Source: Glaciimonas sp. PCH181 (lineage in GTDB: Bacteria; Pseudomonadota; Gammaproteobacteria; Burkholderiales; Burkholderiaceae_D). From it: DNA of 64,000 bases. The stretch lies in contig NZ_PYFP01000002.1 of the NCBI RefSeq assembly GCF_003056055.1, positions 248,001 to 312,000 of the forward strand. The letters run 5' to 3'. This document shows, one piece after another, positions 44,153 through 52,119 of this stretch. The notes under the pieces are model-generated. The model had not been told where the DNA came from and searched no databases. It worked only from the letters and a program-made list of their open reading frames with translations. The position numbers and the translations under genes are program-made. How positions within the stretch are numbered: the stretch's first letter is position 1; each line of letters opens with the position of its first letter.

Positions 44153-46047
44153 TGAGCGTTGCTATGACCTCTGCCACCTATCCTGTACCGGTGCAAAGCC
44201 ACTTTCTGGCTAGGTTGCTGGCGACCATCAACCGCGGCGTCATGCACGTAGTCGCCGCGGTGGCGGCACTGCTGGTTGTGGTCGAAACGCTGGTGCTGTT
44301 CATCGGCGTCACTTACCGCTACGCATTGCACGATCCGCTGATATGGTCGGACGAACTGGCATCCACACTCTTCATCTGGCTATCGATGCTGGGTGCGGTG
44401 TTGGCTCTGGACCGTGGCGAACATATGCGGCTGACTGCCATCGTCAACAAACTCTCAGAAAAATGGCGCATCTGGTTTGAGACGGTGGCGGCGCTGGTCG
44501 TCTGCATCTTCGTGCTGATGATCATTCATCCTGCAGTTACCCACGCTACCGAACAGATGGCGATTACTACCCCGGCCCTCGAAATCCCTGATGGTCTGCG
44601 GGCAGCGGCGTTACCGGTTGGTGCAATTCTGATGTTGCTGGCGGCGATTGCAAAAATGGCTAGCCATGCGACGTTTAAACAGGTCGGCTCTGCCGTCGGC
44701 GTAGTGGGCATCATCGCCCTTGCGCTGTGGTTGGGCAAACCGATGTTGATCGCGATGGGCAATTACAACCTGATCATCTTCTTTGTCGTGTTGATCGGGG
44801 CGTGCGTGGCGGGCGGTATTCCGATTGCGTTTGCTTTCGGCACCGCGACGATGGCCTATCTGGCACTGGCGACTAACGCGCCAATGATGATCGTGGTTAG
44901 CCGCATGGACGAAGGCATGTCGAGCCTGATTTTGCTGTCGGTACCGCTGTTTGTATTGCTGGGAGCATTGCTGGAAATCAGCGGTCTGGCGCGCACGTTG
45001 ATTGATTTCATGGCGTCATTACTGGGCCATGTACGCGGCGGCTTGCAATACGTTTTGTTGGGGGCGATGTTTTTGGTGTCCGGTATTTCTGGCTCCAAGG
45101 CAGCGGATATGGCGGCAATTGCGCCGGCACTATTCCCTGAGATGAAAAAACGTGGCGCTAAACCGGAAGAATTGGTGGCCCTGCTGTCATCCTCCGGCGC
45201 AATGACCGAAACGATTCCGCCTAGTCTGGTACTGATCACCATCGGCGCAGTCTGCGGCGTATCGATCACGGCGTTGTTCATCGGTGGTTTGATGCCAGCG
45301 GTGATTGCAACCATCGCTATCGGTATCGTTTGCTGGTTCCGTGCACGGCGCGAGCCAATGCCCGACGTCAAACGCGCAACGTTAGCAGTTATCGGCAAAA
45401 CGTTGATCGTGGCGTTGCCAGCATTGGCGTTGCCGATCCTGATCCGTGTCGCAGTGATTGAAGGTGTCGCGACAGCAACCGAAGTAGCGACTATCGGCGT
45501 GGCTTACACCATCGTCGTCGGTCTGGTGATGCACATATTTATGCGTCATCTGAACTTCAAGCGGCTGTATCCGATGCTAATTGAAGCGGCGACTTTGTCG
45601 GGCGCAATTTTGCTGATCATCGGTATGGCGACGTCGATGGCTTGGGCGCTGACCCAGTCTGGTTTCTCGGCCAAGTTGGTACAGTTGATGCAAGGCGTGC
45701 CGGGCGGTGGAACCGGGTTCTTGCTGATTTCGGTCGCGATCTTCATTGTGTTGGGCAGCATCTTGGAAGGCATTCCGGCGATCGTGTTGTTTGGTCCGTT
45801 ACTGTTTCCGGTAGCACGTTCGCTCGGCATCCATGACGTGCATTATGCGATGGTGGTGATTTTGTCGATGGGGATAGGCTTGTTTGCTCCGCCGTTTGGG
45901 GTGGGCTTCTATGCTGCTTGCGCTATCGGTAAGGTTTCGCCGGATCGTGTGTTCAATCGGGTCTGGGGATATCTGGCAGCGCTGGTGCTGGCGTTGTTGG
46001 TAGTGGTTGCCATACCTTGGATTTCAATTGGCTTTCTTCCAAAATAA
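44152..46047 (+). CDS. TRAP transporter fused DctQM permease
   Basis: 631-residue fusion of small (DctQ, about residues 1-170, four helices, with SDELASTLFIWLSMLGAVLA) and large (DctM, about residues 200-630, twelve helices) TRAP membrane subunits. The large domain shows FVLLGALLEISGLA, GISGSKAADMAAIAPALFPEM and a final LFAPPFGVGFYAACAIG. It uses the Na+ gradient to import the ligand bound by DctP. Translation is coupled to dctP. Confidence 0.94.
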   Translation: MSVAMTSATYPVPVQSHFLARLLATINRGVMHVVAAVAALLVVVETLVLFIGVTYRYALHDPLIWSDELASTLFIWLSMLGAVLALDRGEHMRLTAIVNKLSEKWRIWFETVAALVVCIFVLMIIHPAVTHATEQMAITTPALEIPDGLRAAALPVGAILMLLAAIAKMASHATFKQVGSAVGVVGIIALALWLGKPMLIAMGNYNLIIFFVVLIGACVAGGIPIAFAFGTATMAYLALATNAPMMIVVSRMDEGMSSLILLSVPLFVLLGALLEISGLARTLIDFMASLLGHVRGGLQYVLLGAMFLVSGISGSKAADMAAIAPALFPEMKKRGAKPEELVALLSSSGAMTETIPPSLVLITIGAVCGVSITALFIGGLMPAVIATIAIGIVCWFRARREPMPDVKRATLAVIGKTLIVALPALALPILIRVAVIEGVATATEVATIGVAYTIVVGLVMHIFMRHLNFKRLYPMLIEAATLSGAILLIIGMATSMAWALTQSGFSAKLVQLMQGVPGGGTGFLLISVAIFIVLGSILEGIPAIVLFGPLLFPVARSLGIHDVHYAMVVILSMGIGLFAPPFGVGFYAACAIGKVSPDRVFNRVWGYLAALVLALLVVVAIPWISIGFLPK

Positions 46048-46106
46048 TTCTTCATTCATTCATTCAATAAATTAATTAATCCATTGGCTTAATTCAAATC
46101 AAAAAA

Positions 46107-46153
46107 GGCGGTCTGTAGGGTCTACGAACTTCTGACAGACACGACAGATCGCC
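46107..46153. other. Hairpin after DctQM
   Basis: GGCGGTCTGT (46107-46116) pairs with ACAGATCGCC (46144-46153) with one G-U pair. No T-run follows. It lies between the TRAP permease and the first SDR gene and may process or attenuate the transcript. Confidence 0.4.
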
Positions 46154-46172
46154 CCCATCTCGGAGATACAAA

Positions 46173-46946
46173 ATGCCTCATTATGATAGCGGCGTCCACA
46201 AAGTGGCGCTCGTGACGGGCGGAGCCATGGGCATCGGTGCTGCAATTTCTGAACGTCTGGCGGCCGATGGGCTGATGGTTTTGGTAGCGGACATCAATCA
46301 CGATGCTGCGGCGGCAACGGCGGCGAAGATTAATGCGGCGGGTGGGATGGCAGCACCGCTGCAAATGGATGTCAGCAATGCTGCGGCGATTGCGCAGGCA
46401 TTTACGACTATCGAGAAGGACTATGGCCGTTGCGACGTACTGGTGAACAATGCCGGGATCGCCAAAATGTGTTCTTTCCTGGACGTGCAACTGGATGGCT
46501 GGATGCAGATTCTGACAACTAATCTGACCAGCGTGATGCTGTGCGGTCAGCATGCGGCGCGTTTGATGTTACGCAATCAATGGGGACGGATTATCAATAT
46601 TTCTTCGGTTTCAGGGCTGCGTGCCGGAACTGGACGGACCGCGTATGGGACTTCGAAGGCTGCGGTAATTGGCTTGACCAAGCAGATGGCGATTGAGTTG
46701 GCCGAACATGGCATTACGGTGAATAGTGTTGCGCCCGGCCCGGTGGATACGCCGTTGACGCAGGCAATGCATTCAGCGGAAACGCGGGTCAGTTTTACGA
46801 ATGGGATTCCGATGAAACGCTATGGCACACCGGCTGAGATCGCTGCTGCGGTGGCATTTTTGGCAGCACCGGATGCGTCATTTATCACGGGCCATGTTGT
46901 GCCTGTGGATGGAGGATTTATCGCCGCTGGCGTGTTGGCCGTTTAA
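46173..46946 (+). CDS. Short-chain dehydrogenase (FabG-like), first of two
   Basis: 257-residue NAD(P)-dependent SDR with TGGAMGIGAAIS, NNAGIA, catalytic Ser in NISSVSG and Tyr-Gly-Thr-Ser-Lys, and the C-terminal FITGHVVPVDGG. Classical and complete. It likely oxidises a hydroxyl on the imported substrate or its CoA ester. It is downstream of the TRAP genes and 60 bases upstream of a second SDR. Confidence 0.92.
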   Translation: MPHYDSGVHKVALVTGGAMGIGAAISERLAADGLMVLVADINHDAAAATAAKINAAGGMAAPLQMDVSNAAAIAQAFTTIEKDYGRCDVLVNNAGIAKMCSFLDVQLDGWMQILTTNLTSVMLCGQHAARLMLRNQWGRIINISSVSGLRAGTGRTAYGTSKAAVIGLTKQMAIELAEHGITVNSVAPGPVDTPLTQAMHSAETRVSFTNGIPMKRYGTPAEIAAAVAFLAAPDASFITGHVVPVDGGFIAAGVLAV

Positions 46947-47006
46947 ACGCATTGGGTTGAAGTTCGTCGGATTTAATTAAACATTTCACTGGTCGCTAGG
47001 AAATAT

Positions 47007-47804
47007 ATGAAGCCCATCATGGAAGGCAAAATTGTTATCGTTACTGGCGCGGGGTCCGCTGGGCCGGGTTGGGGTAACGGTAAAGCTGCCGCTGCGTTGT
47101 ACGCACGAGAAGGTGCGAAAGTGTTTGCGGTGGATCGCAATTTAGAGGCCGCTGAAGAGACGCGCGATGTGATTCGGTCTGAAGGCGGGATTTGCGAAGT
47201 CATGGCGGTAGACGTTGCTAAACGCGAAGATGTGCAGGCGATGGTGGCGGCTGTAATGGCGCGTTTTGGACGGATTGATGTGTTGCATAACAATGTTGGG
47301 ATTGCCGAAGTTGGCGGCCCAGTTGAGACTAGCGAAGAGAGTTGGAATCGGGTCGTGGCGGTGAATCAGACTAGCTTATTTTTGACCTGTAAATATGTTT
47401 TGCCGGTGATGGAGAGCCAGCGCAAAGGCGCGATTGTGAATATTTCCTCCGTGGCGGCGTTGCGTTGGATTGGGTTTCCTTATGTTGCTTATTCGGCGAC
47501 TAAGGCGGCGATGTTAGCGTTCACAAAGAATGTCGCTATGCAGTATGCCGGATCGGGAATTCGGGCGAATTGTGTTTTGCCGGGGATGATGGATACGCCG
47601 ATGATTCGGGAGCCGCTGAAGGCTTCTTATGGTGGGGATATTGAGGAGATGCGGCAGAAACGGGATGCGCAGTGCCCGATGGGGCACATGGGGGATGCCT
47701 GGGATGTGGCACATGCGGCGTTGTTTTTGGCTTCGGATGCGGCGCGGTATATTACTGGAGTGGATTTAATTGTGGATGGCGGGTTGTCACTTAAGTGTGA
47801 TTAA
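47007..47804 (+). CDS. Short-chain dehydrogenase, second of two
   Basis: 265-residue SDR with TGAGSAGPGWGNGKAAA (a longer than usual Gly motif), NNVGIAE, NISSVAALRW and catalytic Tyr in YVAYSATKAA, ending ITGVDLIVDGGLS. The Gly-loop insertion (SAGPGWGNG) separates it from the FabG-like neighbour and resembles SDRs acting on larger hydroxy acids or cyclohexanols. Its 3' end becomes strongly G+T-rich (47701-47760: 42 of 60). Confidence 0.92.
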   Translation: MKPIMEGKIVIVTGAGSAGPGWGNGKAAAALYAREGAKVFAVDRNLEAAEETRDVIRSEGGICEVMAVDVAKREDVQAMVAAVMARFGRIDVLHNNVGIAEVGGPVETSEESWNRVVAVNQTSLFLTCKYVLPVMESQRKGAIVNISSVAALRWIGFPYVAYSATKAAMLAFTKNVAMQYAGSGIRANCVLPGMMDTPMIREPLKASYGGDIEEMRQKRDAQCPMGHMGDAWDVAHAALFLASDAARYITGVDLIVDGGLSLKCD

Positions 47805-47813
47805 ACCCGGTTT

Positions 47814-47845
47814 AGTCGTTGGAACGGTTTGCGCTCCGGGGTAGC
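47814..47845 (+). repeat. Dispersed repeat, partial copy C
   Basis: AGTCGTTGGAACGGTTTGCG then CTCCGGGGTAG resembles the left arm of copy A (AGTCGGTAATTGAAACGGGG, then TTTCTCCGTGGTTAG) and the end of copy B read in reverse. Shorter and more diverged than the others. Confidence 0.4.
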
Positions 47846-47892
47846 TTGTTCAAAATTAGCTCGGGGTGGGGCTTTACCAAAATGTCGCCAAG

Positions 47893-47938
47893 GTATCGAA
47901 ATCTTCTAACTTCTATCGAAAAATTATAACTTTTTTGC
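47893..47938 (+). repeat. Direct repeat flanking fic, left copy
   Basis: A 45-base AT-rich sequence (TATCGAAATCTTCTAACTTC, then TATCGAAAAATTATAACTTT) repeated in the same orientation at 49464-49508 with five substitutions and one indel. A further partial unit (TATCGAAAAATCTTAAATTT) lies at 47954-47973. Confidence 0.75.
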
Positions 47939-47980
47939 TAAATATTCAGTTTTTATCGAAAAATCTTAAATTTTTGATGA

Positions 47981-49459
47981 TTACTCTTGATCCTCTAAGG
48001 CTTTGAACGTCTCCCGAACCACTTCCTCGATTCGGTTGAGGACCTTTTCTGGGATATAAACATACTTTTTCCTGCGATTAGCCGAGAGCATCCCTTTGTT
48101 GGACTGAATCATCCGGATGAGGGCTGAAAGGTCTTTCTGGGGTACGTCCAGCTCACGATCGAGTGTTGAAAATGCTAGGTCATACCCCTTTAACCAAGCG
48201 AGTTCACGCGGAATTTCCTCCTGAACGGCTTGCTTGATAACGGCATGAAGAAACGCCACCTCCCGGTCCGCCTCAAAGAAACGGTAAGAGCGACTGCCCG
48301 GCGCGCGCAAAATAATAGGATCGATGTCGCCGCGGTGGTAATCCCAAAGTGCCGTCACGGGTCGCGAAAAGGCACTTAGAACAGCGTGATATTGCGGGAT
48401 GTTCTGCTCGATAACCGCAGAGACGGGAATAACTGTTTCTGGTCCCATAAGCGCCGAGCGTGCCAGCACATGCTGGATAAGAAAGCGGTGCAAGCGACCG
48501 TTGCCATCCAGAAAAGGATGCAGATAGACGAAGCCAAAGGCGGCGCAGGCGGCCTTGACTAGCACATCGGTACAACGTTCATCATCGTTAATGAAGGCTT
48601 CCCAACCGCGCATGACGCGTGTCAGGTCTTCGATCGGTGCCGGGATGAATGAGATGCGACTAATGCTGTCTTCCAGCCAGTTTTGCTTAGTACGATAGGA
48701 GGCTTCCTGGCTGTAGACGTCACGCACGATGACGTTTTGTAATTTCACCAGCCATTCTTCGCTCATGTTGACGTGCTCTCCCGCATGCTTCAAAAGCTGC
48801 ACGAACCGCTCTTGCTTGCTGAAGCTGGGGGTCTCCGATTCGATTGCATAGCTACCGCGCGTTTCTGACAGATACAGGTAGGCCAGCGCCCGGCTATAAA
48901 TTTCTGGGTTGTCTACTGCATCTAGGGTTCTCTGCGCTTCTTGCAGCAATTCTGGTAAAGGCGCGTCTTTCGGGATGGCTGCGCGGCGCACTATCGGACA
49001 AAAATCGGGTGTGCCTAAGGCGTTGTTGCGAACTCGAAAATTCTGGGCACGGGTGGATTTGGTGGCGGTGAAATAGATGTCTTCAGGGAAAAGGTCTACG
49101 TAGCCACCTTTAACTGCTATGCCTGCATTCAGGTCCTTGCCGGTCAGCCATTCCCAGAGAAAGCAGGCCCGGCGGATGTGCTCGCCGGTGGGGGTTGCCT
49201 TTAGTCGGGCAATTAAATCGTGCGGCGGCAGATGTTCAAATACGGCGTCGATGACTTCCAGATTGACGCCCTCGTGTCGTAGTGCAAATTCCAGATGGCC
49301 TACAAGTGTGTTCTCGATGGCGACGCCAGTTGGAAACAGAATGCGCGCGTCGCTCTCGGTACGACGATTTACTGAAGGATTGGCAAACGCTGGTCTTGCC
49401 AAAGGCAACACGTTGAGGTTTAGGACACTAATGAGATGGGCGTAGCCGATTGGGGTCAC
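47981..49459 (-). CDS. Fic-domain AMP-transferase-like protein
   Basis: 492-residue Fic protein. The active-site motif is complete, HPFLDGNGRLHR (about two thirds along), so nucleotidyl transfer to a target hydroxyl is expected. An inhibitory helix is recognisable N-terminal to it as SYAIES; the usual motif is (S/T)xxxE(G/N), so the last position is Ser here. The C-terminal 110 residues look like a winged-helix DNA-binding end (LSALIRMIQSNKGMLSANRRKKYVY). On its minus strand the upstream repeat supplies TATAAT. It is an isolated AT-flanked cassette between the SDR genes and a LysR gene. The target is unknown. Confidence 0.92.
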   Translation of the reverse strand: MTPIGYAHLISVLNLNVLPLARPAFANPSVNRRTESDARILFPTGVAIENTLVGHLEFALRHEGVNLEVIDAVFEHLPPHDLIARLKATPTGEHIRRACFLWEWLTGKDLNAGIAVKGGYVDLFPEDIYFTATKSTRAQNFRVRNNALGTPDFCPIVRRAAIPKDAPLPELLQEAQRTLDAVDNPEIYSRALAYLYLSETRGSYAIESETPSFSKQERFVQLLKHAGEHVNMSEEWLVKLQNVIVRDVYSQEASYRTKQNWLEDSISRISFIPAPIEDLTRVMRGWEAFINDDERCTDVLVKAACAAFGFVYLHPFLDGNGRLHRFLIQHVLARSALMGPETVIPVSAVIEQNIPQYHAVLSAFSRPVTALWDYHRGDIDPIILRAPGSRSYRFFEADREVAFLHAVIKQAVQEEIPRELAWLKGYDLAFSTLDRELDVPQKDLSALIRMIQSNKGMLSANRRKKYVYIPEKVLNRIEEVVRETFKALEDQE

Positions 49460-49463
49460 TGGA

Positions 49464-49508
49464 TATTGAATTCTTTTAACTTTTATCGAGAAATTATAAC
49501 TTTTTGCG
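49464..49508 (+). repeat. Direct repeat flanking fic, right copy
   Basis: TATTGAATTCTTTTAACTTT then TATCGAGAAATTATAACTTT, partner of 47893-47938. Read on the minus strand it contains GTTATAAT, a good -10 box for fic, and a second TATAAT lies about 30 bases further upstream. No good -35 was found. Confidence 0.7.
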
Positions 49509-49707
49509 TTAAAAAAGTGATTTCGCCAAAAAATTATAACAAATAATGGAAGGGGGGTGTCCTGGATTTGCTGCCCAATTCACGATCAACTTATTGCGTA
49601 TTTTTTGCTGATGGTTTTATTCTGATGGTTGGTATTTAAAACTGAAAAAGCGCCGCAAAAGGCCCTCTCAATCCACACTAAATAACATCCCGGCCGACGT
49701 TATTTCG

Positions 49708-50661
49708 TCACTCTGTTTTAACCAATTTCGACGATTTCTTCACCGCACCTTTTTCCGCACTTTGCATCGACTCGGCAAGTTTCCCCCATACCTCCTCTGC
49801 CGTCTCCACAAAAGTCCGAAGACAAGGGTTGCGGTTTTCTTTATTCCAGATCACCGCCACCTCAACCATCGGGGCATCCGTCATCCGCTTAAACACTGTC
49901 GTCTCCAAATGCATCGCCTGCATCGAACTAGGCACCATCGCCACCCCCAACCCCTCGCCGACCAGATTAACAATCGTCTGCTGCAAATTAGTCGCCAACT
50001 TAATCCGCGGACTAAAACCATTCACCCGACAATAATCCACGATCAAATCATAGACAACCGGCGCTATCGTGCGCGGAATGCTGATAAAAGATTCACTTGC
50101 CAGGTCTTTAGGTGAAATCATTTCACTTGAAGCCAAACGGTGATTTTTCGGCAAAACCAACACCAACGGCTCGCAATAAATAGTCCGACTATCCAACCCG
50201 GCACAGTCCTCCGGCCGATACATAATCCCCACATCACACTTATTTTCCTTAATATCGATCGCCAACAAATTCGGCACATATTCCGTCAATTGCATATCCA
50301 CTTCAGGATACGCAGCAGAGTAATGCCGCGTCACCGAAGGCAAAATGTTATACGCCGATGACATCATAAAACCCACCATCAGCGCACCGCTCTTACCCGC
50401 GCTGGTAGACACGGCGTTGCGTTTTGCCCGATCCAGCGCGTTGAAAATTTCGGCCGTATCTTTATAAAAATTCTGCCCCGCTTGCGTCAGCTGCACATTG
50501 CGTCTGCTGCGGTCAAACAGCATGACGCCCAACTCCCTTTCCAGGGCCGCAATTTGCCGCGTCAACGGCGGTTGCGAAATATGCAGCAACCCCGCTGCAC
50601 GCCCAAAATGCAAGGTTTCAGCAACGGTTCTGAAATACGTTAAATGGCGCAACTCGATCAT
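49708..50661 (-). CDS. LysR-family regulator
   Basis: 317-residue LysR protein. Helix-turn-helix: VAETLHFGRAAGLLHISQPPLTRQIAALE, of the BenM/CatM-type class (ISQPPLTRQI). Effector domain with GALMVGFMMSSAYNILPSVTRHY. It is divergent from the sigma-54 activator (233 bases between). Likely targets are the ligase/thiolase/TRAP/SDR locus or the activator. The coding strand is G+T-rich at the 3' end, so A+C-rich on the plus strand (49921-49980: 42 of 60). Confidence 0.92.
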   Translation of the reverse strand: MIELRHLTYFRTVAETLHFGRAAGLLHISQPPLTRQIAALERELGVMLFDRSRRNVQLTQAGQNFYKDTAEIFNALDRAKRNAVSTSAGKSGALMVGFMMSSAYNILPSVTRHYSAAYPEVDMQLTEYVPNLLAIDIKENKCDVGIMYRPEDCAGLDSRTIYCEPLVLVLPKNHRLASSEMISPKDLASESFISIPRTIAPVVYDLIVDYCRVNGFSPRIKLATNLQQTIVNLVGEGLGVAMVPSSMQAMHLETTVFKRMTDAPMVEVAVIWNKENRNPCLRTFVETAEEVWGKLAESMQSAEKGAVKKSSKLVKTE

Positions 50662-50894
50662 CTGATACCTTTAAGGTATTAATTGGGTGACTATATTGTA
50701 TTGGAAGTAATCAACTAAGCTAGCTATTCTTAGTTCCAGAGATAGCGTTCTGATCCAAGACTTTTACCGCTGTCTCATAAAAACACGCAAGACTTGTTGC
50801 CAGCAACATATCCTGACGAGTTTTAAAAAGCGCATTCAGCCATAAGCCAGAATGAACGCCACTTATAAAAATAATTAGTTCCTAACAGGAGACA

Positions 50895-51971
50895 ATGATG
50901 CCGACACCAACGGTAGCTTTATCCACGCATAAAAGCCATGTCAGAACAACGCCTTATCGCTCACTGGAAGAACTCTGCGGCGGCGATCCCCAGATGCAAG
51001 AACTGATTACACGCGGCAAGTTGTTGATCGACCGCGGCATCCCGATTTTGATCCTTGGTGAAACTGGCACCGGCAAAGAATTTCTCTCTCGCGCATTGCA
51101 TGCCTTCAGCGCCCGTCGCAACGGCAATCTAGTCGCCGTCAATTGCGCATCTATCCCCGAAAGTCTGGCCGAAAGCGAATTGTTCGGCTATTGCAAAGGC
51201 GCATTTTCCGGCGCATTGCCGGGCGGCATGAAAGGCAAAATCCAGCAAGCTGATGGCGGTACTTTATTTTTAGATGAAATCGGCGATATGCCATTTTCTC
51301 TGCAAACCCGATTATTGCGCGTGTTGTCCGAACGCGAAGTCATGCCATTGGGTGCGCCGCATCCGGTCAGCGTAGATGTGCATTTGATCTGCGCAACGCA
51401 TCAGGATTTAAAAACATTGGTGGCGCAAGGCACGTTCCGCGAGGATTTGTATTATCGGATTGCCGGCGGTGTACTGCGTCTGCCGACATTGCGCGCACGC
51501 GCCGATAAATACCAGTTGATCATGCAAATGATCGCGGATGAGTTATCGCTAATACAGGCACCCGATCAGATTCTTGCCCCGGCTGCGTTACAGCACATGC
51601 TGGCGTATCCATGGCCGGGCAATCTGCGACAAATGCATGCGGTCGTCCGCTATTGCTGCGCCGTCATGAATGGAACGCGGATTGAAGTCAGCGATTTGCC
51701 TGAGGATTTGATGCAATTTCAGGTGGAAAGCAGCCCGGTCGAGAATGTGCGCCGCATCACAGCGCTACCAATTTTCCCACGTCAAAGTCACTCCAGCACG
51801 CCATCGCGCGATGAACGCTCACGCGTGATTGACGCTTTAAATGGCAGCCGTTGGAATATTTCTGCCGCGTCGCGGCAATTAGGAATGTGCCGCGCATCGC
51901 TATATCGGAAGTTGCGAGAACTGGATATTCCGCATCTGCGCGATCAGGCGATGCCTGCTTATGCATCTTGA
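50895..51971 (+). CDS. Sigma-54 activator without sensor domain, AcoR-like
   Basis: 358-residue enhancer-binding protein with only about 30 residues before the AAA+ domain, so the usual GAF or receiver input is absent. Walker A GETGTGKE, the sigma-54 contact loop GAFSGA (consensus GAFTGA), Walker B GGTLFLDEIGDM and the C-terminal Fis helix-turn-helix (WNISAASRQLGMCRASLYRKL) are intact. The AAA+ sequence is closest in type to AcoR regulators. Start ATGATG with AGGAGA upstream. The sigma-54 promoter before dctP, 8 kb away, is its only visible target in the window. Activity may be set by expression through the divergent LysR. Confidence 0.88.
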   Translation: MMPTPTVALSTHKSHVRTTPYRSLEELCGGDPQMQELITRGKLLIDRGIPILILGETGTGKEFLSRALHAFSARRNGNLVAVNCASIPESLAESELFGYCKGAFSGALPGGMKGKIQQADGGTLFLDEIGDMPFSLQTRLLRVLSEREVMPLGAPHPVSVDVHLICATHQDLKTLVAQGTFREDLYYRIAGGVLRLPTLRARADKYQLIMQMIADELSLIQAPDQILAPAALQHMLAYPWPGNLRQMHAVVRYCCAVMNGTRIEVSDLPEDLMQFQVESSPVENVRRITALPIFPRQSHSSTPSRDERSRVIDALNGSRWNISAASRQLGMCRASLYRKLRELDIPHLRDQAMPAYAS

Positions 51972-52119
51972 TGCAGACTGCGTTTAGCGACATTTGGTGA
52001 GGCCCGTGCTATTGCTATTCGAAAGATTCAGCAGTAGCGCGGGTACCAATTTTTGGCGCAGACTAAACGCATTTCGTCACTTCAGCAAGCTATGAAACTG
52101 AGTACTTTCTAAAGCTTTA

